64,000 nucleotides of DNA from Megamerina dolium (GCA_963854835.1 OY978526.1:63961765-64025764), one strand, 5' to 3'. Positions 51,865-63,788 are shown, counted from the stretch's first letter. Numbers and translations are program-made. Notes: generated by a model from the sequence alone, not told the origin.

Positions 51865-52330
51865 TGTCTACGCCAGAAACCGTGTGTCGCGCACTGCCCG
51901 CCCAAACTTAGCAACCCTAATCTAATTCTATTTCTCCTGCTATTTTTCGCTCTAATTCTCCCTCTTTCTCTCACTGCCATACTGTCTTTTCTTTTGCTTT
52001 ATCTCATCACTTTCCACTTTAACTATTTTAGTGTTGATAAAACTCCCTCGACAAAAGTACGTGTTTCTCGAACAATTAAAATTATTATAAACAGAACTAA
52101 TTTTCTCGAGCAGTGCGCGAAATATTTCCCGTCCCGATGTACATTTAAGGTTAACTTTAATAAATAATAATAAAAAATAAAGTGCGGAGTATTTAATGTA
52201 TAGAAGTGTGTTTTCATCACAACAACTCCCCCAGCACCGTCATCAACACCTCTGCCGCCACCACGTCTTGTAGGCAAGTGCACCACATCGCAGCAAGCCC
52301 ACCGGCATTCACTCGCTCTACGCTGAAACA
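51865..52330 (+). repeat. 5' LTR
   Basis: 466 bp, from TGTCTACGCC to ACGCTGAAACA. It would supply promoter and poly-A functions; several AATAAA/AATAATAA motifs lie at about 52160-52180. The first third is pyrimidine-rich. It reads base for base as the 3' LTR. Confidence 0.95.
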
Positions 52331-52331
52331 T

Positions 52332-52348
52332 TGGTCCTTCGAGCCGGA
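52332..52348 (+). other. primer binding site, tRNA-Tyr
   Basis: TGGTCCTTCGAGCCGGA begins two bases after the 5' LTR. Its complement is CCA plus the acceptor stem and T-arm end of an insect tRNA-Tyr (whose 5' end reads CCTTCGA), so reverse transcription was probably primed by tRNA-Tyr. Confidence 0.8.
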
Positions 52349-53909
52349 TCGGCTCGCAACGATTGGTAAGCAAATCTTGCCACCCCAGGTACGTACATTC
52401 CGTGCGTTTTATGTACCCACAAAAATATATCCCGTCATATCCCGATATAATCAACAATTATTGTTGATTTCTTAATTTTTGGCTACATTATTTATGAGTA
52501 CGTCGTACGTACATTTTATAATAAATCCCGCTTAAACATCCCGATAACTTACAGCGAATCTCTAGCTGAGCTAAATATTGCATTTTGCTTAATAAACTCT
52601 CCCATATAGCTGCAAAAATTAATAAATTACGACATAATATATTGTTATACCATAGATATTGTTTTGCCGACGGCAAAACGCACTTTTGGTTGATCTATTT
52701 TGTTTTTATTTCCCGCTTATGTTCTTCTTCTCATTATTCAAAGTGTTGTTAATTGGTATATGTGCAAAAACAATACCCGAAATCATATCCCACATATTGC
52801 ACATACCATTTACATAAGTACATATTGATAAGAGAAGAGAGAAAGAAAAAATATATCATCATCAAAGCATCTCTCTCATAACAAATAAGTGGTATCATAT
52901 CAGTCGTATCTCCCCGCATACACCCCTCTACGATAAACATTATTGCCAATAATAACAACAATATTCTTTTGCTTTGTAAAAGGAAGAACAAAGCATAAGT
53001 AATACAACTACACTTTCCCTCACGAAAATTGATATCGGCAATAATATTAAAATATTTAAAAATATTTGGTAGTGCAATAACAATTTCATACATATTGCAT
53101 TTTTTTCTCAATACCTTTGCCTTGTGCATTTGCAAAAACAACCGCCTTATTATACAAACGCACATGCGATTACTTGTTGTTGTTAAATTTCAACTACCTA
53201 CCGTGGTTCATGCATATCCCTAAACCATCAACAACAAGCACACCCAAAAGTAAGCAATAAAGGTATTTCGTCATACATAGGCAACAATAAAACGCATTGA
53301 TTTGTCTCGACAAATATACCTGCGTTTGATCACAAATATAGCGGTAGTGCATATTGTTGCTAAATTTCTAACTCCCAATTTTTGTTTTGCATATACATAT
53401 GATAGCAACAAAATATAATTGCATTGGCTGGTGTTTTTTATAAAGGAAATGTAACTGCAATAACAATTGTACACTATCTTTTCTATTGAAAAACACCCAG
53501 GGAGAAAAATAGTCACTCTCAACCCCAAGTTGCTACAGTGCGATCAAATATAATACAAATTAATTCTTGGTGAGAGATAATATAGTACAAGTTCCGGAAC
53601 GTACAATACAGTGGTTCCCAAACTGTTATTCCGTCCCGCGGTTATTTTTCCTATATATATATATATATACCTACGTGTATTTTTATATAATATTATGGTA
53701 CTCCCATAAGTTTGCCCACTGGTTCCACTTAACTTCACTGAGGAAGACTAAGTCTTTCGGACTAATCTCTTGCCAGTCACATTTTGGCAACCCATTTTTT
53801 TGATAAATCGTTCGAACAGGCAACATAACTCGAGATTCGCAAGCAATTCGCTCTCTCGTTTTCAAATTTCATCCCGTATTAAATTTGGAATTCTACAATT
53901 GCTAAAAGG
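52349..53909 (+). other. untranslated leader of the LTR element
   Basis: About 1.56 kb between primer site and gag, long for this class. It holds only short frames, AT-rich with many CAATAACAA/ACAACAAT motifs. Packaging signals would be expected here but cannot be identified by eye. Confidence 0.6.
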
Positions 53910-56225
53910 ATGTCAGCTTACGATCTCTTCAGAGCTGCCGTGGAAGATATTATTGATTTTGATAGCAATTTTCATGCCATCAACCCGGAAAACCATACAA
54001 AATTTGTCTTGGAAGCACAGCAAAGGCAATTCCAGTCCCTGTGGAGTGATTGCAGAACAGCATATCACAATGTTCTAACAGAGGAAGTCGCTGAAGATGT
54101 TGATGTTAATCAAATTAAAGAGGCATATACAGAGTGCCTAACCTCTTATGTCCGGTGCCTCTCTGCAATCAACGCTAATCTTCACGAGTTGAATTCCGAA
54201 GTGGTACCTCCCGCAGTTTCCGTATCTCTCGCTGAAAATATACCCCGTCAACCTTCATTTCCGACTGTTCCTCACGAGCTGAGTTCCGAAGTGGTACCCC
54301 CCGCAATTTCTTCTTCTCTCGTTGAAAACATACCCCGTCAACCTTCATTTCCGACTGTTCTTCACGAGCTGAGTTTCGAGGTGGCATCCCCCGCAGTTTC
54401 CTCTTCTCCGGCAATTCCAAATCCACCCGTTGAGAAAATAAATAATGAACATTCATTTCCCGCTGTTCAGCTGCCTCCATGCGACACCCCATGTTTTTCT
54501 GGCGATTATGTGTCATGGCCAAGTTTTCGCGACATGTTTACGGCCTTATATCGCAATAACCCCCGGCTGTCGCCAGTGGAAAAATTATACCACTTGCTTC
54601 AGAAAACCCGAGGCGAAGCACATAATATCATTCAGTCCACTCCCTTGACTAATGATGGCTTCGCACTAGCATGGCATAATCTCGAGGAGAGATATGAAAA
54701 TAAGAGAATTCTGGTCAACTTACAGTTGAAATCCCTTTTCACTCTCCAGCCGGTAACTCAAGAAACCGGCCCCAACTTAAAGCGACTGCAACGCACTATA
54801 AATGACAGCATCACAAACTTGAAGCTGTTGAATATCGACACCTCTCAGTGGGATGCGATTTTCGTTTATTTGTGTTCGACGAAGATTCCCGACACGACTC
54901 TGTGTCTTTGGGAGCAGTCTTTGAAGAATAAGCGCGAAATCCCAAAGTGGAGTGACTTCGACACCTTTTTAACTGAGCGATATCAGACTTTGGAATCGGT
55001 CTCAGACATTCGAAGTGGTTCCCGGCAACCCAGCCAGCCACAGAATCGTCAATTTAGCACACCATCGAATCGGCAACCCATACGGTTCGACCCTCCCAGG
55101 CGATCGAACAGTCCTCCAACGACTCCAAGAAAAATCAGTAAATACCCCAACAACATTGTAACTCGCGGTTGTCCACTGTGTAGGAAAACACACCCTCTTC
55201 GCCATTGCCCGAATTTCCTTAAATTAAGCATAGAAGAACGGTACAATGTTGTAAAAAGGCAGAAACTGTGTAGCAATTGCTTTGCTAATTCTCACGACCG
55301 TAGCAATTGCAAAAGCATATTCACGTGTTCGTTTTGTGCGAAAACGCATCATTCTTTACTTCATAAGCTAGAGAATGCTTCCAACACTCGTTGCGATGCA
55401 ACTCCCGAGTCAACTCCCTCTGAAACATCAGCTGAATGTTCTTGCCAGCGTACTTGCACTTCTCAGCAGCCATTTGTTGCAAAGGAAAAATGCAATACAA
55501 CTTTGGATACAGCTCCAATCACGACAATCCTCCCATCAGTGAATTTGACATCCCACAGAACGGTTTCATCTTTCCACAGCAGAATCCGTTTCGACAAACT
55601 CCTGCATTCATCACCTCGTGCTATATGCGATAAGCACCCGACACGAAGTAATAACAGAAAACATTCCAAATGTTATGAAAAAACCGTCGCAACAACTAAA
55701 GATGTTAGTTCGTTGCATAGTACTGTCACGGAGACATGCTGCCCGCTATGTAGAGGCAAGCACCCCCTGCGACACTGTAAAGAGTTCTCCAAACTTACGG
55801 TTGAAGAGAGAATACTCTGTGTGCATCAGTATGGAATTTGCAACAACTGTTTGGCAACATCGCATACCCTTGCGAAATGCCACAGTGAGTTTTCATGCCG
55901 TATTTGTGGGAAGCAACATCATTCCCTGCTTCACAGAGCACGGCATGACCCGAGAGCAAAGCGGAAAGTTCACCGTTATGCAATGCTCCCCCCAGATGCA
56001 AAGGATCGACCTTACAGATCGTATCCAAAAAGAGGACAATTCCCGTCAAATGTATTTCCCACCCGTAATACTTGTCGTACAGCGATATTCAACGGATTAT
56101 CGAGTTTTGCGCATCACTCCCCGAAAAAGGCTCGATCAATCAACGAGAGGACTTCTACTTGCATGACAATACATACGATCCCGCCTAATATTGGCCCCCC
56201 AAAATTGTTGTCACGTAAAAGGTGA
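53910..56225 (+). CDS. BEL/Pao gag-like polyprotein with duplicated zinc-binding module
   Basis: An intact 771-codon ORF. Residues 1-90 are a mixed N-terminal segment. At about 90-190 three imperfect 30-residue repeats occur (HEL.SEV..PA.S.S...IPRQPSFPTV). At about 195-370 lies the gag core in DUF1759 style (FSGDYVSWPSFRDMF, EKLYHLLQKTRGEA). Residues 421-484 form a three-cluster zinc module (CPLCRKTHPLRHC, CSNCFANSHDRSNC, CSFCAKTHHSLLH), repeated at 611-674 (CPLCRGKHPLRHC, CNNCLATSHTLAKC, CRICGKQHHSLLH). The tail is basic. It would form particles and bind element RNA. No protease Asp motif or RT motif follows. The start is the first ATG of the long frame. Confidence 0.88.
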   Translation: MSAYDLFRAAVEDIIDFDSNFHAINPENHTKFVLEAQQRQFQSLWSDCRTAYHNVLTEEVAEDVDVNQIKEAYTECLTSYVRCLSAINANLHELNSEVVPPAVSVSLAENIPRQPSFPTVPHELSSEVVPPAISSSLVENIPRQPSFPTVLHELSFEVASPAVSSSPAIPNPPVEKINNEHSFPAVQLPPCDTPCFSGDYVSWPSFRDMFTALYRNNPRLSPVEKLYHLLQKTRGEAHNIIQSTPLTNDGFALAWHNLEERYENKRILVNLQLKSLFTLQPVTQETGPNLKRLQRTINDSITNLKLLNIDTSQWDAIFVYLCSTKIPDTTLCLWEQSLKNKREIPKWSDFDTFLTERYQTLESVSDIRSGSRQPSQPQNRQFSTPSNRQPIRFDPPRRSNSPPTTPRKISKYPNNIVTRGCPLCRKTHPLRHCPNFLKLSIEERYNVVKRQKLCSNCFANSHDRSNCKSIFTCSFCAKTHHSLLHKLENASNTRCDATPESTPSETSAECSCQRTCTSQQPFVAKEKCNTTLDTAPITTILPSVNLTSHRTVSSFHSRIRFDKLLHSSPRAICDKHPTRSNNRKHSKCYEKTVATTKDVSSLHSTVTETCCPLCRGKHPLRHCKEFSKLTVEERILCVHQYGICNNCLATSHTLAKCHSEFSCRICGKQHHSLLHRARHDPRAKRKVHRYAMLPPDAKDRPYRSYPKRGQFPSNVFPTRNTCRTAIFNGLSSFAHHSPKKARSINERTSTCMTIHTIPPNIGPPKLLSRKR

Positions 56226-57037
56226 TTTGAAGATTGTGGCTTGAGCAACATATAAGCCTCTGATGCCACATCCGTATTATGTAGCAACGTTTTTTCAGGT
56301 TATACGTTACTGACCGTCAGACGCATCCCTCTCTCACATTTTTCAGTTCACTGTAACTGCCCGAGTTTACTCCCGAACTTCTACGAAGCTTCAATGGAAC
56401 TATGCACTGGCATAGTGTATATGCGTATGAATAATCCCATGTGTTATTATCACATAATTTGCTACATATTCATGAGCTGAGTCATCATGAACCCAAGACA
56501 CGCAGATTCTATCCGAGTTTATAACTTGTCACGAGCGTTGCATATTATGGCAATCCCGACAATATGGAAAAATTAATGCTGCAAGCGCTCTACGAACTCT
56601 AGGTTTGTCAACTACGTTGACTTGCCGAATCCTTTGATCTGGTCTACGACCAGCCCTGATAGAATCTGTTCACCTGAGATGGTGTGATCCAACCCCGATC
56701 TACACACCAATCAACATGGGACAACACTCATCAATCAACATTCCTTCCGCACCCACCAATCAACATTCTCAACAATCAACATGCGTCATCCCTCCTCGAG
56801 GGCTCTTGCTCACTCTTATAAGAGTCAAAATCTCGAATCCCGAATTGAACTCCCCCACTGCTGATGCTGATAAGAATATGAATATTTTATAGTTAATTTT
56901 AAGTATTTTTAAGATTAACTTTAAGTATATGAAATATCGTATTTTTATTTGTACTTACTTTATATTTTAGTTTTTTTTTTCTTTTTCTCATTCCCTCCGT
57001 CTCGGGTGGAGGTTCCGTCTTCTTTGCAGTATTCCTG
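56226..57037 (+). other. non-coding 3' part of the LTR element
   Basis: No long frame and no recognisable pol remnant. A patch at about 56700-56790 repeats CAATCAACAT several times, and a patch at about 56880-56940 repeats TTAAGTAT. Where a typical BEL element has 3-4 kb of pol, this one has nothing recognisable. Confidence 0.65.
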
Positions 57038-57050
57038 CAAGGGGGGCGGA
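57038..57050 (+). other. polypurine tract
   Basis: CAAGGGGGGCGGA immediately precedes the 3' LTR and would prime plus-strand synthesis. Confidence 0.75.
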
Positions 57051-57051
57051 A

Positions 57052-57517
57052 TGTCTACGCCAGAAACCGTGTGTCGCGCACTGCCCGCCCAAACTTAGCA
57101 ACCCTAATCTAATTCTATTTCTCCTGCTATTTTTCGCTCTAATTCTCCCTCTTTCTCTCACTGCCATACTGTCTTTTCTTTTGCTTTATCTCATCACTTT
57201 CCACTTTAACTATTTTAGTGTTGATAAAACTCCCTCGACAAAAGTACGTGTTTCTCGAACAATTAAAATTATTATAAACAGAACTAATTTTCTCGAGCAG
57301 TGCGCGAAATATTTCCCGTCCCGATGTACATTTAAGGTTAACTTTAATAAATAATAATAAAAAATAAAGTGCGGAGTATTTAATGTATAGAAGTGTGTTT
57401 TCATCACAACAACTCCCCCAGCACCGTCATCAACACCTCTGCCGCCACCACGTCTTGTAGGCAAGTGCACCACATCGCAGCAAGCCCACCGGCATTCACT
57501 CGCTCTACGCTGAAACA
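57052..57517 (+). repeat. 3' LTR
   Basis: 466 bp; I found no difference from the 5' LTR on reading both. It is followed by the target duplication TGATT. Confidence 0.95.
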
Positions 57518-57712
57518 TGATTTACATTGTATTACTGAAGATAGCAAATTCAAAATTGATGTTCTTACAAATTTTGCTCTCACTGAAGTGAGTGTTAGAT
57601 AGCTAATTTAGAACTTTCTGACAATGACAAACAAAATTTGAGTGAGGAATTAGATAAAGTGAGTTTGAGAGCTTTTCAGAAACGTAAATCTACACAAATA
57701 ATTTTACAAAGT

Positions 57713-58016
57713 TAGGTATGTTAGGTTGTTGTGGCATTTGGCATTTGTGGCCAAAAAAGCACATTGTGATACCACCGAGCTTCTTTTTCAATCCTGCTGT
57801 GGGTATTAAATTTATAAGAGACCTACTTCTGTTAGACGGTTAAGAACGGCAGAACTCTTGTGACATCACTTTTTCTGAGTTGTTTCACAATAGCTCTTTA
57901 ACAAGTATTTCCATTAACAAATTGTTACTGCTAGGAAAATTCCCAATTACTTACCGAAAGGTGGACACTGTTCGAATGAAAGGTCTTTTCGATATTAAAG
58001 TAGCTCAACCGGGGAT
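57713..58016 (-). mobile_element. SINE copy S7, inverted, AACCT-type tail
   Basis: In minus orientation: AATCCCCGGTTGAGC at the B-box end, 'ATATCGAAAAGACC', 'AAAAAGTGATGTCACAAGAG', 'TTCTGCCGTTCTTAACCG', then 'GCTCGGTGGTATCACAATG' and a CAACCTAACATACCTAAC end. The first part of the tRNA head is missing. The tail is the same type as S3. Confidence 0.8.
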
Positions 58017-58194
58017 TTTTTTTTATTTTTAAAATATCAAGTTTGCTGATAATTTTCATCTTCCTGAGATTATCGTGAGCAATCCAGAGATAAATATCTT
58101 GTGTCCTTGTGATGGTACAAGCTGTTGTATGTAAGTTTGCTTCGTTCAAAGCCTTTATGTTATTGTCATCAACGTCAGTTGGATTTCACGTAAA

Positions 58195-59045
58195 TTGAAA
58201 AGTCATCTTATTCTTCTTCTGGCGACGCAAGTCTTCTCTGTTCTTCGCTTGCTGGCGCCAATTGGATATTCCAAACGCCGCCAGGCTACCGAACACTTGG
58301 TCCTTCCAACAGAGGTTTGGTTTTCCTCCTCTTCTGCGTCCTCAAGCGGGTGCCGAATTAAATACCCTCTTCGCCGGGAGCATCTTCTTCCATTCGCTCG
58401 CCTGACTATGTCAATGTCAGCGTGCAGCTCATGCAGCTCGTCGTTGTACCTTATTCGATACTCGCCATCAACGCAAATAGGTCCGAAGGCCCTGCGCAGA
58501 ACTTTCTTCTCGAAAACTGCAAGCATATGTTAGGACAGGAATAATGAGGGACTTGTAGAATGTGATTTTCGATCTTCGAGAGAGGTCTCGACTACTCAAT
58601 TGCTTACTCAGCCCAAAGTAACACCTGTTAGCAAGAGTTATACTACGCATGATCTCCAGGCTGACGTTATTACAATTGTTGATGCTGGTTCCAAAATAAA
58701 GGAAGTGCTTTGCCAGGGCTCTTTGTTTATAGACACTAGTTACTTCGTCTTGCCCTCGTTCATCGTAAGATCCATTCGACCTGACTTATGTTCCAATTCA
58801 GAGAATGCTGCAATGACTTCTCGCTAGTTGATACCGATTATGTCAATATCGTCGACATACGCCAGCAGCATGACACTTTTGTAAGTTAGTGCCGTTATGT
58901 CGTAAATCGAAAACGAAAACGAATCACCTTGTCCGAAACCTCGTTCGGTATTTAACAGAGGGGAGAGTTCATTTCCAATATTCACTGCACAACGAGAGTT
59001 AAGCAATGTCATTCAGGCTTCAATCTTTTACACAATACGCACGAT
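58195..59045 (-). pseudogene. RTE-like LINE fragment E3
   Basis: Minus-strand blocks are FEKKVLRRAFGPICVDGEYR and YNDELHELHADIDIV (58203-58526, C-terminal region), SKITFYKSLIIPVLTY (58468-58650), AYVDDIDIIGIN (58824-58870, the catalytic box with YADD changed to YVDD) and LLNTERGFGQGDS (about 58920-58965). Stops and frameshifts separate them. It extends further into the C-terminus than E1 or E2. Confidence 0.75.
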
Positions 59046-62000
59046 AAGGCCATCACTGATATTAAAATCTTCAGCTCGAAATTTGGTAAATCATATTTTT
59101 CTCTAACATTTTTTTAGAGCATTGCCCTTAAAAACTATATGTCACATTTCACACATCTTCCATACAATCTTCATTTACGGAAATTATAGAGTAGTATATA
59201 GCGAAAATGCACATCAAATGGTTATCAATTTTCAACTTGAAGTGAAAACTAAGTATCAAATAGAACAGACGTACCTGTGAAAAATAGTATTTTAGCTGAC
59301 TAAAGGAAGACATAGCTAGTAAGGGAATACTTGTGGCGGTATTTATTGTAAAATACATTTTTATTTTTCTGTTATTTCTATAGCATCCGATGCTGGAAGG
59401 CAGAGCCAATGTAGCATTTCCTTTAGAAAACATAAACATATGCCGTTTGAATGAAGAAAGCTGTTGTGTTGACTGCAGTTAAAGCTTGGCATGCTATGCG
59501 TAGTAAAATTAAACACTGGATCAAAAAACTCGCAATGATATGCATTTTTTCATAACTTATTCTTTGTTGATATTGGTTTTTTTCTTCGCTATAATACTTA
59601 AAGTGGTGTATACCGGAAAGAAGCGAACATTTTTCTTCCTATACACTCAAAAATCTTAGTGATATCATCTGCCGTTTTATGAGCTATAATATTTGTTTTA
59701 CTGTAATAATATTTTTGAAAATGCAAAACATTAGTAAAATGCTGCAATTCTTTTCAAATTCAGTTCAAAATGTGTTTACGATAAAAAAGTTGCGAAAAAA
59801 TTACCTCATTATTCTAATTTTCGAGTGTTTATATAAGAGATATATTTACCTACTCATTTTGTTTATACGATCATTTTTTTTAATCCTTGTTTTATTTATT
59901 TATTGATACAAATTTTCTATATTAGGACTACTAAATATATATCTCTATGCTACCACTAATTTAAGCGTAATTTTGCAATGTCGTATTACAATTCATATGT
60001 GTTAAATAACATTTTAATATATGTGCCTTATTATGCATCAATTTGAAATGCCAATTTGTGTATAAATTTGACAAATAATCGTAATATGGCTGTAATATAC
60101 AATTTATATTGAGAATGTATAAATTTATGCACGTAATAATTGTGCAATGAAACAGCGACCTTACATTAATTAGTCAGCAAACTCTGAATATTGGTTTGGC
60201 TGGACCACAAATGAGCGAATAAATGAATAGCAGCATATATAGTAAGCAATTTGAAAGTTATTGCGTAAAGATATTATAATTGTATGGTGTTAAATAATCC
60301 AATTATTCGCTTGAACTTGTACATGGATGTATGCATAAATGATACCAACGATATAAATGAACAAATACATTTTTTGATTTTGCTGCTAACCAATTTTCGT
60401 ATTGGCATTATAATTGCGTCGTGCAAATATATTGGTATGTATTATTGTATAGTTGCCCCAATTGAAACAAAAAATAACCAATATTCATAGCAAATAATAA
60501 TCCTGTGGAAAAATAAAATCGCAATATTACAATATGTAACAAAGTAGATAGAACATATAATTGCAATAATGAGCGTATATACATTTGCATATAGTAATGA
60601 TCAAATTTGTCATAGTAATTGGATATCATAACTAGTGGAAACTGTTTATAAATTCGTTGAAAATTTTTCGTTCTATTAAAAGTGAATTAGGATCATTTTA
60701 ATTGCGAGAAAATATATTGCACATTATTTGCGTTCATTTTAAAATAATCATATATGCAATTACAATTTTTATAGATAAACTATCGAAAAAAATAATTTTT
60801 TTAAATGAACAAAATTTTTTTTACACACAAAACACTAATTTCTTCAAATAATATTTTTGTTGAACAGTATGCAATTACGCATAAAAAACTAATACATGCG
60901 CATTCAATCAAAATGTACTGTGTTGTTTAAATTATAATGTTTATATACATTTTCGTTTTATACGTACACGTTGCTAGAATTTATTCATACATGTTGCTAG
61001 TATATTTAAAACAAAGATTACAAAGATTACTGTATTCAATATCCATTTTTCAAATCAATGCATAATTAAGGTGCTACAGTAAATATCCCATTTAAGGAAA
61101 AGAAATTAAATTTAGTAAAATGGAATGAAAAGACAGTAAGCCTGTGAAATTATATAAATCTTGATTCAATTGCAGTTTTTGGTCTATTTTGCTTTGAGAA
61201 ACGCCTCTCAAAGGAGTACTAGTAATATAGAAATAGAGAATAACAAACTTAAATGCACTAACTATCCTTACATCGAATACCACCAACTAAAAAATAACAT
61301 AAAGACAAGGAGCCACCGGCCAAAAATCTTAGGCCGAATGTAAGAATCAACAAAAGGACAATAGCTACTAGCAAAAAGAGCATAAGAGCAAGTAAATATG
61401 TAAACCACACAAGTACCAAACTAACTTTCTTAGTTTGTAAGTAAATATTTAAAGATTATTTGTCCTACACCAACTTACCGTACTTTGTTCTGGTAGATGT
61501 TTGAAAACATCTTCACTACTTTCAGGATTTAATATTTCTTTTCTTCTTATTTTTGGTTGTCTTAACTATTCAGGTACCTATTTATCTAGTATATATTATT
61601 TTAACTACATTGCACCATTACCGTTGCGTGGCACGTTCTTTCTTTTGTTACTGCTCATACTGTGCTTGATGCTGGTTTTTCTATTCCACCTCTAAACTTC
61701 TTTTAAAGCTTGATTTATGCATGCTGAAAATTTGTATTTTTCTTTTTAGCTTGTACCCACTTTCTTCATCATTATCATTGTCTTTTCCATATGCTCTAAC
61801 ATTTTGGACTTCTTGTGCTAAGCAACAATAGTATAAGGGTGTCCTACATATTAACGCTATTTTGCAATTTTTCCCTTTGCCTTTTTATCAATGTGTAATT
61901 TGAATAAGAGAAAATAGAAAAAAAGTATAGTGGTTGCCACACACAATGACAATCTTTGCAATGTTCGCGAATCAGATAAGCAGCTGCTAGGCAAGATGGT

Positions 62001-62617
62001 TAGATTTATTTTTTTTTTTATAACTACGTTTATCTCCTACAAAGCAAGGGGTTTCATGGTTTTGTCTATAAACAATGTTGCATGATTACTAACAAGTGGA
62101 GGAAGAGAAAATGAAAATGGAAACATTTAAGAATGAAAAGTTAAATAAAATATTGATGACAAACACCTTCGCAGAAAAGGTCAATCTCAGAAAAAAGAGA
62201 CAATTTATTTATATATGCAAATATTTTAAGGTTAACAAGCACGAGATTGTCTTTATTCTTTTAGAAGATGCTTTGCTGTTTACATTAAATGATAACGTAA
62301 TTTGATTTTCTTCTTAATTTTTAGTTTAGCTTCTGTTGACCAATTTAACAGATTCAATAAATTATTTTGTTCCATCATCTCTGTAAGCTTTTCTATGTTA
62401 AATAACAGCTGTGGGGATGGAAGTTGGATTTATGATTTAACATTATTATATAAATTACAAATGTTTAAAGTGGAAATAGCTAACTTTCTTAACGTAGATA
62501 AAAATAAATAGAAATAAAAAAAATTATAAAATAATAAAAGAAATGATGAGTGCTTTGTATACAAATACTTACAGATGTTCCAATAAGAAAAGTCTTTCTT
62601 AGGACATCTTGAAATTA
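59046..62617. other. 3.5 kb of gene-free AT-rich DNA
   Basis: No exon, tRNA or named repeat was recognised; the frames are low-complexity. Confidence 0.45.
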
Positions 62618-62619
62618 TA

Positions 62620-63788
62620 TCAGGTGTAGTAAAAAGAAATCCATTATTTATCCAATAGATGGCTTTAGAAATCTCTACCTTGCGTTGTATAAGTGCGCTC
62701 GGGTTACGATAGATGGTGTTAAAAAGATAGGATTTCGTACTATATAAACTTGTCAGGCAGTTTTGTGATTGCTTGACTCAGTATTGTTTGAGCAAGCGTC
62801 AAAGATGGACACCAGTAAAGAGAAAATGCGCCATATTTTACAGTTTTTCTTCGGTAAAAGCGAAAATGCAATCCAGACGGCTGAAAATGTGAATAAGTTT
62901 ATGGTCTTGATACTGTAATAGCCAATCACGTGCAATTTTGGTTTCGTTCGTCGATTCCGTTCCGGTAATTTTGATGTCAAAAATGCACCACGCTCTGGAA
63001 GGCCAATTTTCTAAAATATCGATAAAATAATGGAATTCGTCGAAGCTGACCGTCATGTAAGCACTGTTTCTATTGCCCAGGAGCTAAATATTGCACAAAT
63101 ACCGTTTGGATCGATTAAATACGGCTGGATACAAGTTAACGCAAAAAAGCCTCAGGATCGAATTTCCATCTGCGAATCGCTGCTGAATCGCAACAAAATC
63201 GATCCATTTCTGAAGCGGATGGTTACTGGTGATGAAAAGTGGGTCGTGGTCGAATCGCGGTGAGCCGGCGAAAACGGTGGCCCAGCCAGGATTGACGGTC
63301 AGGAAGGTTTTGCCATGTGTTTGGTGGGATTAGCAGGGAATCATTTACTATGAGCTGTAGAATCTGCACCACCAACAATTTTACCGTCTGAAGGAATTAA
63401 TCGCACATAAGGGGCAAGCTTTCGCCAATAGGAGAGGAATTATGCCACACACATGGATAGTGGCTCGCCAGAAGCCAGAGTTGGGAGATTTTTATGCATC
63501 CATCTTATAGTCCGGACCTGGCACCAAGTTCCTGTTCCTGTCTATGGCGAATGATTTTGCTGGTGAAATATTCGACTCAAGAGAATCTTGTAAAAATCGA
63601 CTATCCCAGTTTTTTGCCAATAGGGACGAGGGTTTCTATGAGAGTGGCATTATGAAATTACCTTCAAAATAGAAACAAGTTATCGAACAAAACAGTGCAT
63701 ATTTGACATAAATCAGATCATTTTAACTATGCTAAATAAAACCTTCAATTTAATGCAAAAATAATGGATTTCTTTTTACTGCACCTTA
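62620..63788 (+). mobile_element. mariner transposon with intact ends and a dead transposase
   Basis: The inverted repeats are nearly identical: 5' T(C)AGGTGTAGTAAAAAGAAAT... from 62620 and the complement ...ATTTCTTTTTACTGCACCTTA ending at 63788, about 28-29 bp each, flanked by TA (62618-62619 and 63789-63790). At 1169 bp it is slightly shorter than a typical 1.3-kb mariner. Transposase stretches: MDTSKEKMRHILQFFF from 62805, DRHVSTVSIAQELNIAQ, NRNKIDPFLKRMVTGDEKW (first catalytic Asp) and YSPDLAPS (third). The block with the second Asp (HQDN) is deleted or scrambled and several stops and frameshifts occur. Confidence 0.88.

Larger units (their letters stand above)
51865..57517 (+). mobile_element. 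complete BEL/Pao-type LTR element, non-autonomous (gag only)
   Basis: A 5653-bp unit with two 466-bp LTRs that read identically, TG...CA ends, a 5-bp target duplication TGATT (51860-51864 and 57518-57522), a primer binding site matching tRNA-Tyr, a 1.56-kb leader, one intact gag-like ORF, about 0.8 kb of non-coding DNA and a polypurine tract. The five-base duplication and the gag domain style fit BEL/Pao. No protease, reverse transcriptase, RNase H, integrase or envelope reading frame exists, so mobility would need enzymes from another element. Identical LTRs and the open ORF point to very recent insertion. It lies about 1.1 kb downstream of neurochondrin in the same orientation. Confidence 0.92.

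Noticed and set aside
54175..54522. 115-codon repetitive minus-strand ORF
   Set aside because: Antisense shadow of the gag repeat region.
56226..57037. Pol remnant in the LTR element
   Set aside because: Checked by eye for protease, RT (YVDD-like), RNase H and integrase motifs in the three forward frames; none seen.
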